64,000 nt of DNA. Source: Stropharia rugosoannulata (Eukaryota > Basidiomycota > Agaricomycetes > Agaricales > Strophariaceae). The position numbers were made by a program, and so were the translations under genes. The stretch spans positions 1,184,501 to 1,248,500 of the forward strand of contig JANCIK010000005.1 in NCBI GenBank assembly GCA_028532985.1, given 5' to 3'. Positions 46,253 through 58,440 of the stretch are shown here, piece after piece. The stretch's first letter is position 1, and each line of letters opens with the position of its first letter. The notes beneath the pieces are model-generated. The model was not told the DNA's origin and searched no databases. It saw nothing but the letters and a program-made list of their open reading frames with translations.

Positions 46253-46876
46253 CGGGGGTTACAGAGTGAAGTGTAAAACCGCGCATAGTGTCTCTCAGAT
46301 CTCTTTAAATGAAGGCGTCCATGAGCCTCCATAGGGTTGTCTAGACGTGTCTCAATCTGATTACGCGCTCGACGGTTGCTAGGACGAAGGCATGGGAGAG
46401 TCCGGGAACCGGTTGAATTCTATAGGTACTAAAAGTGTACATCCAGCGGGCGGCCTAAGTACACTCATCTTGCACATAAGTATAGCCCATAAGAAAGAGT
46501 GACCGAGTACAAACCGCACCCTTACCCAACCCCTACCTGTCAATTCAAGACAGTAACCCCGGACCAATACCTCGTGCCTGCCTCTTGCATGATGCTGACT
46601 TGAAATGCTGGTGTGGATGTCAGGGATGCAAGGATGATATTACATTTGCCATAAATACTGAATACAACAAATTTAGTTTGGCGATGTCATAGATATTGTT
46701 TCTATGTGACTGCTTGTGTCAATAATATTTTAAATGCAAGATGAAAAAGTCTGTCCACACTCCACAAGATGAAAAGGGAAGTAATTTTGTGTTCCGGATC
46801 CCGGGACTCCATGGGATACGTCTTTGGCGGAGATTATCCTCTGTACTTACTCATCGGCAGTCGGGTCACGTTGCCT
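46253..46876. other. intergenic
   Basis: 5' region of the Tyr/Asp-rich gene and 3' flank of the second MFS gene; nothing else supported. Confidence 0.45.
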
Positions 46877-48827
46877 TCACAGTGCATCCGACCCAAGCCG
46901 CTGAGAGCGCCGTTTCGTCTTGCGATTCTTCCGTGGAAGGAGGAGGCTGCAGCGAACACCCGCCAACGTGAACCCGAGGACAATATAGTAAACCATATTG
47001 CCACCCGCAAGCTGCCGCTGCAGCGATATCGAGAACAAAGAAGACGCGAAGGTAGGCGCGAAGGAGCGCATTCCCGACCCAAGCATCTGTGCAATTCCGT
47101 TGACAGTTGCCATGGGCCCGCCTTCCGGAACGGTTTCTACCAGAATGACCTGGAGGGAGCCTGATACATAAGTACAAACACTGTTAGATGGGCGCGCGCA
47201 TAGCCAAATCAGTCACTTACCATAGCACCCATATATCCCTGCTTGGCCAAAGAGCTGGATGATCATACAACAGATAACAAACCCGTCGACACCCCCGGCG
47301 CGCTTCGCGAAGAAGCTCATTAGGGGATACATACTGAAGCAGTAGAGAATGCATGAAAACGAGCAGATATACACTTTGCTTGAACCGTACTTCCGGATGA
47401 ACCGTCCGAGGAACTTTGCTTGGGCGATAGCATTCAGACAGCCGAACCCGCCAAGAATGAGGCCGATTTGGAACGGTGCTAATCCGAGTCCACCAAGCGG
47501 AATAGATGTCGAATACATGAGAGGCAGGAGGGTAGAATGACACATGTCCAAGAAAGCAAGAAGACCAAGGTTCACCAGTGCGACCATTAGCGACTTATTG
47601 AACACGCTTCGGAGAGGAGGTTTCACTGGTATGCTTTCCGGTTCACTGTGAACATGAATTGTGGAGCTTTCAGAGGAGGAGCTGTGCACAGAGACGTTCA
47701 AGTCTTCGATGGTCCCGTATATAGGCGGTTCGCCATGATGAAGCAAACGGGTTTCTTCTGTAGAGGCAACGGACACTGGAATATCTTCCCGGATTGTTTT
47801 ATGTCGCCGAGCATCTTTAGCAACGAGAGAGGGCAGTGTCTTTTGTATAGCGTATTCAGAGCATGGCTAGAGACGTACGAGGAATGATACTCACCTCCTT
47901 TAAAGCCACGAAACCAAACGCGAAGAATATAAACGCTAAAAATGCAGCAATCGTGCAAGGAACAAAGTACGGGTGCGTCCGCACATATTCTATGCGCCCC
48001 ATAGTATCTGGCCAGCTATCTGCGGCATTGGAAAAGATACCACCAATAATGGGTCTACATACGATTGATCAGCACACTGCAATTCAAATAGAAATATTTT
48101 GTGCTCACCCTAGCGTAGTACCAGTGCCCCATATCAGAGGCATATATGCGAAAGCATCTCCTCTATTTGACGGATCTGTCATCTAGGTGAATGAGTTGAG
48201 CTATTATTTTGGGCTTAGCTTCCAGTGAAGACATACTTCACCAATCATACTTTTTGAAACACCTAGTTTAAGTTGTCAGTCTCGACAGTTACTAGTAATA
48301 TAAATCAAAGTTAGGGTAGAACGCACCAATGTTACCGTTAAATACACCCTGGAGAGTACGCATTAAGACAAGGGGCCAGAATGTAGTACACATTCCAAAC
48401 ACCAGCATCGCTAGTGAAAGGCCTAGAGGTCCTATGAGCAGCACTGGCCTACGACCATATTGATCGGCGAGATATCCCCAAAGTACGACTGTTAAACTCT
48501 CCGCAAAGAAGAATGTGGATTCCTGGGCGTCAAAGAGATAAAAATAGCTCTCGAGGGTAGGAAATTTTCATTGCTCACAATGAGACCGGCGTAGTAGCCT
48601 GTCTTTTTCTCGTCGCCATTCGTAATCCCAGTCCTCCCGACGAGCTCGTTAATAAAAGGGTAGATGACCGTAGCAGTGATAGGCTCAGATAACTGTATCA
48701 AGGAAACGCTAAAGAGCTGGGAAACTGGCAAAGGGGTAGGTTTTTCTAATTCGTCGTAATCGTCGTTATTGTCGTTATAAGGCATGTCATTGGGATTTTC
48801 GTGGCTAGGACATTCCTGCAAAGGCAT
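46877..48827 (-). CDS. MFS transporter, DHA1/ZIFL-like (second copy)
   Basis: Seven exons: 48579-48827, 48327-48522, 48237-48262, 48109-48182, 47895-48054, 47221-47839 and 46877-47160, for 535 residues. Same architecture as the transporter at 35811: SEPITATVIYPFINELV in helix 1, GYYAGLI, motif A WGYLADQYGRRPVLL, LQGVFNGNIGVSKSMIGEM, MTDPSN, AYMPLIWGTGTTLGPIIGG, HPYFVPC. A cytosolic loop of about 85 residues with a His/Ser-rich part separates the two halves. The second half has LGLAPFQIGLILG, and the end has GPMATVNGIAQMLGSGMRSFAP. Substrate unknown; export of a small molecule is likely. Exon 3 is only 26 nt. The two transporters differ widely, so this is not a recent tandem duplication. Confidence 0.85.
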
Positions 48828-51552
48828 CTCAACTGGCAGAAAGAGATGACTTGAGAGGGGGGAGGAAAGAAAAGGTTTAAGGGGCTTGCCAAGCTACTGA
48901 AGGCGGGTGAGCACAAGTACTGGAGAAGGGATTTTGCGGGATCAGATACCTTTATACATGCATCTAAATCGGAGCGCTCGCCGTTTTGAATTTGTCCTGT
49001 TATCTCGCTAGCTTGCAGGGCTTGACATTGCGCTAAAGCTCCGCAACCGAGAAGAATCTCGAAGGACGTACAGGGTACCATATAGGTGCCCGTCCAAAGT
49101 AGTAGCGAAATCAACACGAAGCCTGTGGATCTGGCATTTCCTTCTCTAGAAGAGAATCTACCAGAATTTGTCGGAATATTGATCCGAGTGCTAGGTCCGT
49201 GAAATGAAGATAACCATGTGGTGCAGCCAGTCCTTTTTTCCCAGGACCAACCACTTGGATGAGCGGACAAGATACAACAATGAACATTCAGACATACCTG
49301 GCTCAAATCACACATAATGGCTTGAATTTGATGCTATCCTCAGCAAATGAACTTTGATATCAATCAGTGTAACTTCTTACAGTTAGTACAATCGTCAACA
49401 CAAATCACTCACATAACCTCTTTAGGCTCTTCTTCGATCTTTTTATATGTCTTGACGGTGACTCCGACCTTCGTTGAATCATGAATGTGCCACAATGATC
49501 TCGCTGGGCACCCTGTTCGTAAGTACGTTACTCCACATAATCAAGTATTAGGGCTAACTTCCACTTAACTGAAGTAAATATGCAAGCTGCATTAAAGTTG
49601 TACGGCATTGACTCAATAAGCCAATGTCAATGAATTGGTTGGAATATATACATCCATGGCTTGCAGCGGCGCGACAAGTCTACACGATGAGGGAGCGAAC
49701 TCCGACCGGATAGCAGACGATGAAGACCTATGCAGACCGCCGAACTTATTCTATTCTATTATACATATTAGTTCTTCTTACGAGTTTTGATTAGATCGCA
49801 GTGTGATTGCTCAATCCATCCCACCACTTACTTGCATATGTTTTTCGTTTGTGGATCTCCGGTTTGGAGTCGGACCACTGCACACATATGCAGATACTCC
49901 GGCGCAGTTGGTGATAGTGTGGTTAATCGTTGTTGTATAACTGGCACAGGTATTCAAGATATATCTTTCGGGCCATTCTCCGAGTCTATACATTTGTTAA
50001 TGAATTGGACACGTCAGGATCGCCAAATTATGTACTGACCACGGTAGAGATGTTTGTGACCATCAAAGCTGTCACTTCGACGGCAGTAATGAGCGGTAAT
50101 GCTCACATAGGGGCTGACGGAAATGAAATGGCCAGCAAATGCTTACGAGAGGTATGCAGGTGAACAGTCTTCCAGGTTTCAAAACTAAACTTGGAGCTCT
50201 AAGAAGATTTTATATTTCGATGGCCAATGTGGGCGATAGGTTGGTGAGTAGGCCAAGTCTATTTTGATTAGACGATTCGACTTTGATCGCAAAATGCACC
50301 ATTTATAGCACTGGGGTCGGGATAGGTCAGGATGTGGTTAACACTGGCAGTTATTGCATACCCCACCTCGCAAGTGGCTCGTTTTGGATTTTGTTTCTCC
50401 CTAAGAGCAGAGATCAAATGTATCTTGAATATGTTGGGTGCTTGCAATAGACCACATAAAAAACTCACAAAACAAGTTGCTGCCATGTTCTGCAAACGCT
50501 CCATAATTGATTTACGCTCTATAGAAAATACATGTCTTACAACCCACGTTAATGATATGGTTGTGCATGTTTTCCACGAACTTTTGAAGTGTAGGGTACA
50601 TGCCGTCGCTTGACCGTTGCATTACCGAACTCCGAATAATATCTGTTGGGCTGTTGGATAGTATGCCATCATACCGCTTTTAAATGCATTGGTGTGACAC
50701 GATAAAGTTCAGTCAGCCTCAAGTCAGCCTCAAAATAGGGCCCGGTTCTGCTAGGCAACAGTAGATGTCCGCAAAACATCATATCAGGCGGCAGCGGGCT
50801 CGGTCGCCACCGTTCGTTACCCAGTAGAACTCCAGATGAGGTTAAGACGAAGGCGCCTTCACGGGCATGAATGTATATGGCATGAATATATATGACGACC
50901 CTCATGACCAATTAGCGTCGCAGATAATGTCACCCAAGTGTCGACTGACCCAAGTTTGATTTAAGTATGTGGCAAGTAGTTCGTGCTGATAGGTCTTATG
51001 TGAATCCCAGAGCAGTCCTTTGTACTTCTGTTGTACTTCTGTGTTTCAGTGTGGTCGTGGAGTTGCTGGTTGCTGTACACGCATTGTTGAGCAGGTTAAC
51101 TGCAAAGATGTGCAAAGGGTGTGGTTGAAACAAGGTTGAAGCACCAAATCGGGCTTACGTCACGTGCACAAAAAACTGAGCCAATCACATCGTGGACCCA
51201 CTAGTAGTAGTTCGCCTTCGTTTGACCTTCGTTCAACCTTCATTAGCTATTGAAATATAACGCGGACTTCTACCATCCGCTGAAGGGATTTACCTGAAAT
51301 AAGGCCTATCTGATGGTCTAGATATGTAAAGTACTTGACTCCACATAATTGACGTGTGCCTTGCAAATCTTTATTCCATCCGCCGCTCGGCGTGCAATCC
51401 CCATTACTACAACGCGAGTGATCGTAAAATCCTTACTCTATTCACAGCTCTCTTTCCTTCCACCAAGTTTGTTCAACAACTGGACATCGTGTCCAGTCTA
51501 CCGTCTCTCTTTTTACATCATCAAGTCAACTTTTACATTAATCTGAACTAAT
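48828..51552. other. 2.7-kb stretch without a supported gene
   Basis: It contains the 5' region of the MFS gene (minus) and the promoter of the chitin deacetylase (plus). A 189-residue minus-strand frame at 48746-49315 overlaps the MFS start in another frame and lacks motifs. The frames at 49787-50613 are equally unconvincing. A TATA-like GAAATATAACG lies near 51253. Confidence 0.45.
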
Positions 51553-53981
51553 ATGCATCGCCCATCCTCTTTCTGGGATTTGACCCTGCGCGGAGTCTTC
51601 GCCTTAGGCATCTTGTCGTTTTCGGCTGCGGTGCAAGCATCAGGCGACCCACAAACAGAGGCGGAAGAAGCACAATTACCCGGTGAGCCCGTCGTTCCTC
51701 CCTCCTTTTAAGTCTGCCTTATCGGCGTTTCGCGTCCCTGTCCCTACCACCTCGCCTTTTCTGTTTTCTGTGAAAATCTCAACCCTCTCCCCCGGGGCGG
51801 CGTGTACTGTCCGTTTGCATGTGCAGCGGAGTTAGCGGCACTCGGAGCGGATAATTGTCGCGTAGGTGTTGCCGCCCCGAGGCCCTCGATCATATTGTTT
51901 ACTTGTGATCATGACAACAGCAGATTTATGTCACTTAACTTTCTGCCTTTCTCAAAATCGACTTGCGAGAAGTCGTCAAGACCGGTATTATTGACGACTT
52001 AGTAACTGTGTTTTTTTTCTTGACTAATCATCAATCCGCCCTTCCACTTTCGTTCTAGTAATTGCGGTGTTCTTACCATCATACTTCTACAGATATCTAC
52101 GAGGAGTGTACCCCGTACTACTATCAGCCCGTATCCGATGCATTAAGCTTTTTCCCCACGGTTTGGTCGCCGGCGTCGCTGGTGGACGGCGATAAGGATG
52201 CCCACGAGAAATGGGAAAGCATTCGCTCCAACGTCCCAGACATCGCCCCCAAGGTTCGTGATTTTTGAGGTGCTGTGTAGTGAATGAATGAATTAATCAA
52301 TGAAACCATCAGGGAACGTTGAAGGGCAATTTTTCTGACTTGAACTACCCCGACAGCGATCCAGACTGTTGGTGGACCTACAACAAATGCGTAACGCCCA
52401 AGACGCCTGGAATCCTCCCCGACATCGCAGATATGCCAGAGGTGAACTGCGCGAGTTAATATATGCGGCGTTCCTGACCCTAACACGGCTTTGACAGCCT
52501 CAAACGCTCGGATACGGGTTCGACGACGGTCCGAATTGCTCCCATAACGCATTCTACGAGTACCTTTCGTCTCAGAACCAGAAAGCCAGTACGTAACTCG
52601 CCTTCTTGGACTCGTAAGTGGTTCTCGACGCTTATTTCGCTTCACAGCCATGTTTTATGTTGGAAGTAATGTCATGAATTGGCCGTTGCAGGCACAGAGA
52701 GCTGTCAAAGAAGGTGAACTATATATTGCCACGAGTCTTAATGATTTAGTTAATGTTCGGTTGATATAGGACATGAAATCTGTGCTCGTACGTGTTCTAG
52801 GTCACTTTTGACAGTTAATCTTAGCAGGCATACTAATCGGCTGCCTAAGATTCGTGGTCCCATAATTACAGTACGTTTACTTTCAATATACCTGACGAGC
52901 TGCTGCTAATGATCCTGTTAAGTGACTTCTTTCAAGAGCGAAGACGCATTTGCGGAAATTTATTATAGTGAGTCCCCCATGTTAATTCATTTCTTGTGAA
53001 TCTCCACTCACACTATCCTAGCCGTAAGATATATTTTGATATGAACGTACGCAGATAATCTCTAAGAGTACCTGTACATTAACACAGCTCAAAGCGATCA
53101 AACTCGTCACCGGAGTGACGCCTACATGCTGGAGGGTGAGCATATATTTATCGCTTATCAAGCAATTTAACAGCCTCCTTTTTAGCCGCCATTCGGTGAT
53201 ACCGACGACAGAATACGTGCCATTGCCAGTGGACTGGGTCTGAAAACCATCATCTGGAATTACGATTCGCAGGACTGGCAGTTCGGCGATACCAATGGCT
53301 TCACGGCTGAAGATGTTGGCAAAAATTATCAGCAGATGATTGACGATGCAGATACTGGGCATTTCGACCATGTACGCTTTCCAAATTCCCGTGGTTTACT
53401 ATAACCTCACAAATGCCTCTAGGTCGGTGCTATCATTCTCGCCCACGAGCTGAATAATTTTACAATGCAGGAGGCGGTTAAGTATTATCCCATACTTAAG
53501 AGAGCATTCGCGGTTCGCATATAATTCTTCTTTAAACCTATTTTATTTTCTGACAGAATCTATAGCATATTGTCCCCGTCGGAGTTGGGTTGAACATCAC
53601 TCATCCCTACGTAGAAAAGAACTACACACAACCTACGTTTGCTGAACGTCAGTATAGTTCCCGGATTGTTTTTTAAAACCTGTTTCTAACATCGCTACCC
53701 CATCAGACGTTGCGGATACAATTGTCCTAGGCATGAAAAGCGCTCCCGTTCAGTCGACCTCACCGACTGCCTCCTCATCTGCTGCTCGATCCAGTGCCAC
53801 CGGCGCTCCCTCTTTCATCACCTCGTCTACCACTACTCTAACGCAAGCTGAGAACACACAAGAACGGGTAGAGGCGACTGCAGTTACGCAAAGCTCGGAA
53901 AGCAGTGCGACAATGGGCGCTCCTAGCAGTTTCTTTGCCGTTCTGCTATGTGTTGTCGGCGCATTAACAATTGCTATTTAG
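51553..53981 (+). CDS. CDA: GPI-anchored chitin deacetylase (CE4)
   Basis: Removes acetyl groups from chitin to give chitosan at the cell wall. Fourteen exons: 51553-51682, 52093-52253, 52313-52441, 52498-52588, 52648-52713, 52770-52787, 52850-52870, 52923-52967, 53022-53023, 53088-53135, 53186-53371, 53423-53512, 53566-53647 and 53707-53981; they sum to 1,344 nt (447 residues). There is a signal peptide at 1-30. CE4/NodB motifs: GFDDGP (motif 1, metal Asp), HSWSH (motif 2, metal His pair), RPPFGDTDDR (motif 3), DSQDW (motif 4), ILAHELN (motif 5). A Ser/Thr-rich stalk and a C-terminal hydrophobic segment (FFAVLLCVVGALTIAI) indicate a GPI anchor. The 2-nt exon 9 is needed to keep frame at YYT-LKAIKLVTGVTP. 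Confidence 0.9.
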
Positions 53982-54974
53982 TAACGGACAGTCAACCACG
54001 GACTATTTGCTATACTACTAGTACTATTATGGACATTGCCACCAGTTTGTATTTTTCGTTCTTAGGTCCCTCTTTACATGCCTAATTCGACGATGCAATG
54101 TTGAAGTATACATATTTCGGCGATGACAAAATAGACCTGGGCCTCCTCGCCAACCGTAGTGTGTTCGTTTAGTTGTGGTGCCAAACGGCCCACAAAGGTA
54201 CACATAGCAACACATCACGTAGGGGTCTGTGGCAGTGAACCGCTTATTTTCCGATTTCGGGCTTGGCAGTAGTAGTAGATGCGGGACGTCATGAAGAGGT
54301 CATCGTCGCTACATCTTTGCTTATCTGCATGCGGTGATTTGCAACTTTTTGTGTATTAGGGGAATTCAAAGTTGAAGCAACGGTCGTTTAAAAACGTACA
54401 CTGGATATAGTTGTGATGCATTCTCTGCTTTTGTATCCTTGTTTAGGCGCTGGGTCCAGAAACGTCTAGAAATTGCATCAATCGATCGATCGAGTCCACT
54501 GAGCGCGCTGAATAACCTGAACTCAAAATGCTCAGGATGGGTGTTGTCGATATGCCTTGGCTTTCTCGTCTTCTGGACTTAAAGAAGGGATGCCAATAAA
54601 CACCCCTCTGGTCGAAGAAGTTCAAGTCTGCTTTTCAGGGCCGGCGCCAAGTGTATGGGGATAGGCACTGACGTCAATAATAATAGATAGCTGCGCCATC
54701 AGCCGGTGATATGTTGCCGTTGCTGCAGGTGCAGAACGATAGTGATAGTACCATGGCAATGTAGAATAGACCTCCAGAGTCCAGTCAAGTTGGGCGGTGA
54801 TACATAGAGTATAACCAGAGGGGATGGACAGAAACTGGGGAGCGGGAAGGAACGGACGTGATGACGCGTGCCGCAGTTGTTGATGGGTGTTTGTTTATGG
54901 GTTATGGGAACCGAATGGGATAAATTGATGGGCCCGAGTCTTCTTCCACGTTCGCCTGCTCTTCCTTCCCCACC
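53982..54974. other. 1-kb intergenic stretch
   Basis: 3' flank of the chitin deacetylase and promoter of the next wall-protein gene; no gene supported. Confidence 0.45.
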
Positions 54975-56010
54975 ATGAAGTCCGCATTCGCTCCCGTCGC
55001 TGCTGCAGCCCTCCTCGCGTCTGGCGTCGCCGCCCAGCTCATGGTAAACACCCCGTACGCTGCATCTTCCCATGTCCTCGTGGCCCTGCCTGAACGTTCC
55101 GCTCCAGGAGTAATGTTGTTGTTTGCCAGCCCACCTTGCTTTCATGGTCTGGAGGAACTCGTACGTGGCACGTCTTTTGCTTCATCTGTATATGAATTGA
55201 CTGGTTTTCTGTAGCTCCTTACTTCTTGGTTCGTGGTCTTGTTTTTCAAAGTTCCTGACGTTTATTCATTCTTAACCTTGTGATCGTATAATAGACGTAA
55301 GTGCAGCTGTTGTAACTTTTAATACCACTGTATAATTTATATCGTTCTAGCATGCTCCCTGGCGGTCAACCCAGCGCCGCTCCTCTAATTGACTTTGGTC
55401 AACTTAGCACCACCTCGATGACCTGGATAGCCAACTTCACCGCTGGTAAGATGATATCGCTGTTTTCTTGTTTGCCTATCCTGACCACAAATTTCTATAG
55501 GCACCTCCCTTGGGCTCGATTTGAAGGATAACACTGGTACCCTGGTGCAGTCCGCTGCTTTCACAATCCTCTCAGGATGTAAGTACCTGGCCAATCAGGA
55601 AAGCCTTATCTAATACCGCCCTACCCAGCCAATATCTCTTGCTTGTCCGGCAGCACGAGCGGATCTTCGTCTTCCAGCTCTGGAGGATCATCTTCCACCG
55701 GAAGTAGCTCATCAGGTAGCGCAAGCACCCCAGCCCAGCAGCCCAGCTCCCCTGCCAACTCTCCTACCAATACGCCTTCGACGCCTGCTAACACTCCCTC
55801 GTAAGTTCCTATTGTTAAATGCTTTACTTTTTTCGCATGCTAACCACCAAGGATAGGTCACCCTCCGGTACAACCCCTTCCACGGGCGGCAGCCAATCGA
55901 GTTCCACCAGTCCCGCGGCTGCGAGCAATACAGGTTCGGCGGCGCAGAGCAACGTTGCCAATGCTGCTTTGGCCGGCGTTATGGCAGCTTTCCTGGCAAT
56001 CTTCGCCTAA
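54975..56010 (+). CDS. Kre9/Knh1-like Ser/Thr-rich GPI-anchored protein
   Basis: Small cell-surface protein of the fungal family with a Kre9/Knh1-type N-terminal domain, linked to wall glucan or surface functions. Eight exons: 54975-55054, 55108-55160, 55215-55228, 55295-55296, 55351-55445, 55501-55578, 55629-55800 and 55857-56010, summing to 648 nt (215 residues). There is a signal peptide (AFAPVAAAALLASGVAAQ). The domain: NTPSNVVVCQPTLLSWSGGT, PPYFLTMLPGGQP, DFGQLSTTSMTW, GTSLGLDLKDNTG, QSAAFTIL. A Ser/Gly/Thr/Pro-rich stalk follows, then the GPI signal (ANAALAGVMAAFLAIFA). Exons 3 and 4 are only 14 and 2 nt. It follows the chitin deacetylase on the same strand, 1 kb downstream. Confidence 0.85.
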
Positions 56011-58440
56011 AGCGATTTCGATGATCAATGGCATGCATGGACATCTCTAACTTCGACAAATCTTTGATGGAACTTTAAATCCCAGTCCTCAATGATTAAT
56101 CTTACCAATCTCTTGCTCATACCCCTTTTCGAAAACTGACAATTCTGCTTGTTGATCATCGAAAATGATTTCGTTTTCTACAATCATTTTCTAATGGTGC
56201 CATGCTATATCTCTTGGTTTTTACATTCTGACGCTTTACGAAAGTTATTCATGATGTTCTTCGAACACGTTATTTGTGCATTTTGTGTATGTTGTATATA
56301 CTTTACTCTTGCTAACGTGTTTTATTTTTAAAATCGAATGTCATTCATCCTTTGTATGTTTAGCCTGCTCCGGTACGTTATGACGTTTTCATGTGCATCT
56401 TTCGCATATGGCGGCGCCGCTAATGCCGCCGTGAGACCTACCACCTCTTACAGAATGAATAGAAAAGTAACATGGTTATTTGTGCCCGTTCAGCATCTCT
56501 CAAGCCTGTGTGTTTCGCGTGATATGTCGGTGGGCTTGGAGAAATTCTTGTTCACGAGGCTTATGTATACTAAGTAAGTATTGTTGTCAGTTGAGAAATT
56601 TAACAATCTCGTTACCTATCGGCCGCAATTGCAGTGGCACGATTTGACTGAGTTACTTACTGTGGGAAACCCACTGACACACCGGTAGCGCGTTGTTCAC
56701 CTCGTGCCTTCTTGCAGCTTCTTCCCCGCCTGTTTTTCTCCGGACCACATTATGGACTTGCATAATGGATCGTTTCTTCACTTCCATACTGTTTATGCGG
56801 CTCTCTGACTATGTCAGCGATGCTTTGGAAATGCTTTTAACCCGCAATGGCTCGTTGCTTAATCTCGCTTGACTGCTTGAATCATTTGGCGGGTTTGAAC
56901 TTGGAATTGTTCTAGCGACTACGTACAGCTGCCTCGGGCTCCAAGACTTCAAGTACTGGAGGACTGCCGATATGAACGTTACGCTGGAGTATGTAGAAGT
57001 TATGGAATAATGGATCGCGTCAGTTAATGTGATGTAAGTCCAGCCTACTAGCATCCTTATGGTTCTTATGTACTTTGCTTATGTTGATGGCTATTGGATT
57101 TGCCACAGGTAATTAGGTCCACGCAAAGCAGTCCGGGGTTTCCTATTTCTGGTTCGGAAACCGCGTTTGCTGGGTGCAGCGTGGCTCGAATCAACGCAAC
57201 GAGATTTTACTCATCCACTGAGAGTCAGACGCACATTGTGACGGCGTTAGCTTTGCCAGAGCTTCTATTTGGGGAGTAGATGGAGGTAAGTAACTTGCGT
57301 GCGTGCTGTCTGATAGCCCTTTAGCGTTTCATTGTTGCGCTTCCATCCCTGCCCGGTTCAAGCCCGGTCGTGCAATTATCATTTCATTTGGATCTGACGT
57401 GGCCAGGCATGCTTCTTTGTACACGGTGTAGTCAAAACTGCGACGGTTTTGTTCTCGCAAGTAGCACTGGCACAGAAATGTATGTGTACCACTTCAGTGT
57501 TCAATGTACCATTGACGGTAACATACATAACTTAAGACTGGCCTGGGACCTCTACAATTAGAAATCCTTACATGATTCGTAAGGTTCTATACCGGACGGT
57601 TATCAAAAGATTCGTTTTGTCCCGGAAGTCAGAAATAAGAGGCGTACTAAAGTGTACTTATATCTTCCCATCTTATTTTAGATGTTGAATCCACTTCAAA
57701 TGCAAATGTAGTTGTTATACTTCCTCGAACGCAATAATGCTGACCGAAGGTAGAAACGCTGTCGTCGCACTGGGATGGCTCACCACTTTCTGCCTGAGGT
57801 TTTTATGCTAGCTTGTCATATTGCAGCCTCCTGCCTTTTTGCTGTAGAGTTAAGGGGGACTTGGGTGAGTACTTACGTATACCACGTATTCGTTTAAGAC
57901 TCTGAAGATAAGAACGAAGTCATCTACCCATGTTAGGTACAAGTTACGAGAAACACAGTCCGTTCTCCCGACATTATTGCGCGTTTAACAATATGCGTCG
58001 TGTTCGCGGAACCCTATTTTGCAGCCTATCTAGGCCTATCTGGCTATGGTATGGCTGCGTGTTTCTTTCAACGACTGTGGATTGGTGAGATTGAAGGCCA
58101 TACTCTTGTATGATTTGGTCTCCGCAACGGTCGAGGGCAGTGAAGCTAACCAGACGTTACCCATTGCAGGCACTAATCCAGTGGCGATGCCTCTGCTCAT
58201 TCTTAAAGCCTCTCTACTCCAGCTTTCTGAAATATAATTTCCATTTAAGTATAGACAAGTCGTTGATCGTACTCAGACATTGTACACATGCACAGGGATT
58301 GTATACCTATATCACTACGTTCCCAAGGCACCGTGTCTGTAAAGTGGGTTTAGGAATTTTAGTCCCCTATAAACAAGCGCAGGTTGTGAAGGGTGTTTTT
58401 GTGTCCTCTAAAGTCGCCCCCTTCTTGTCTCATAGTAGTA
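56011..58440. other. 2.4-kb stretch without a supported gene
   Basis: Open frames on both strands (for example 56338-56577, 57370-57561) have no motifs and no exon partners. No transposon ends were found. The right part must include the sugar-transporter promoter. Confidence 0.45.

Noticed and set aside
48746..49315. 189-residue minus-strand ORF overlapping the start of the second MFS gene
   Set aside because: It reads in a different frame from the clear MFS start and has no motifs; it is best explained as 5' untranslated or intergenic sequence.
57300..57400. tRNA gene suggested by a GGTTCAAGCCC string
   Set aside because: No matching A box or acceptor stem could be built around it.
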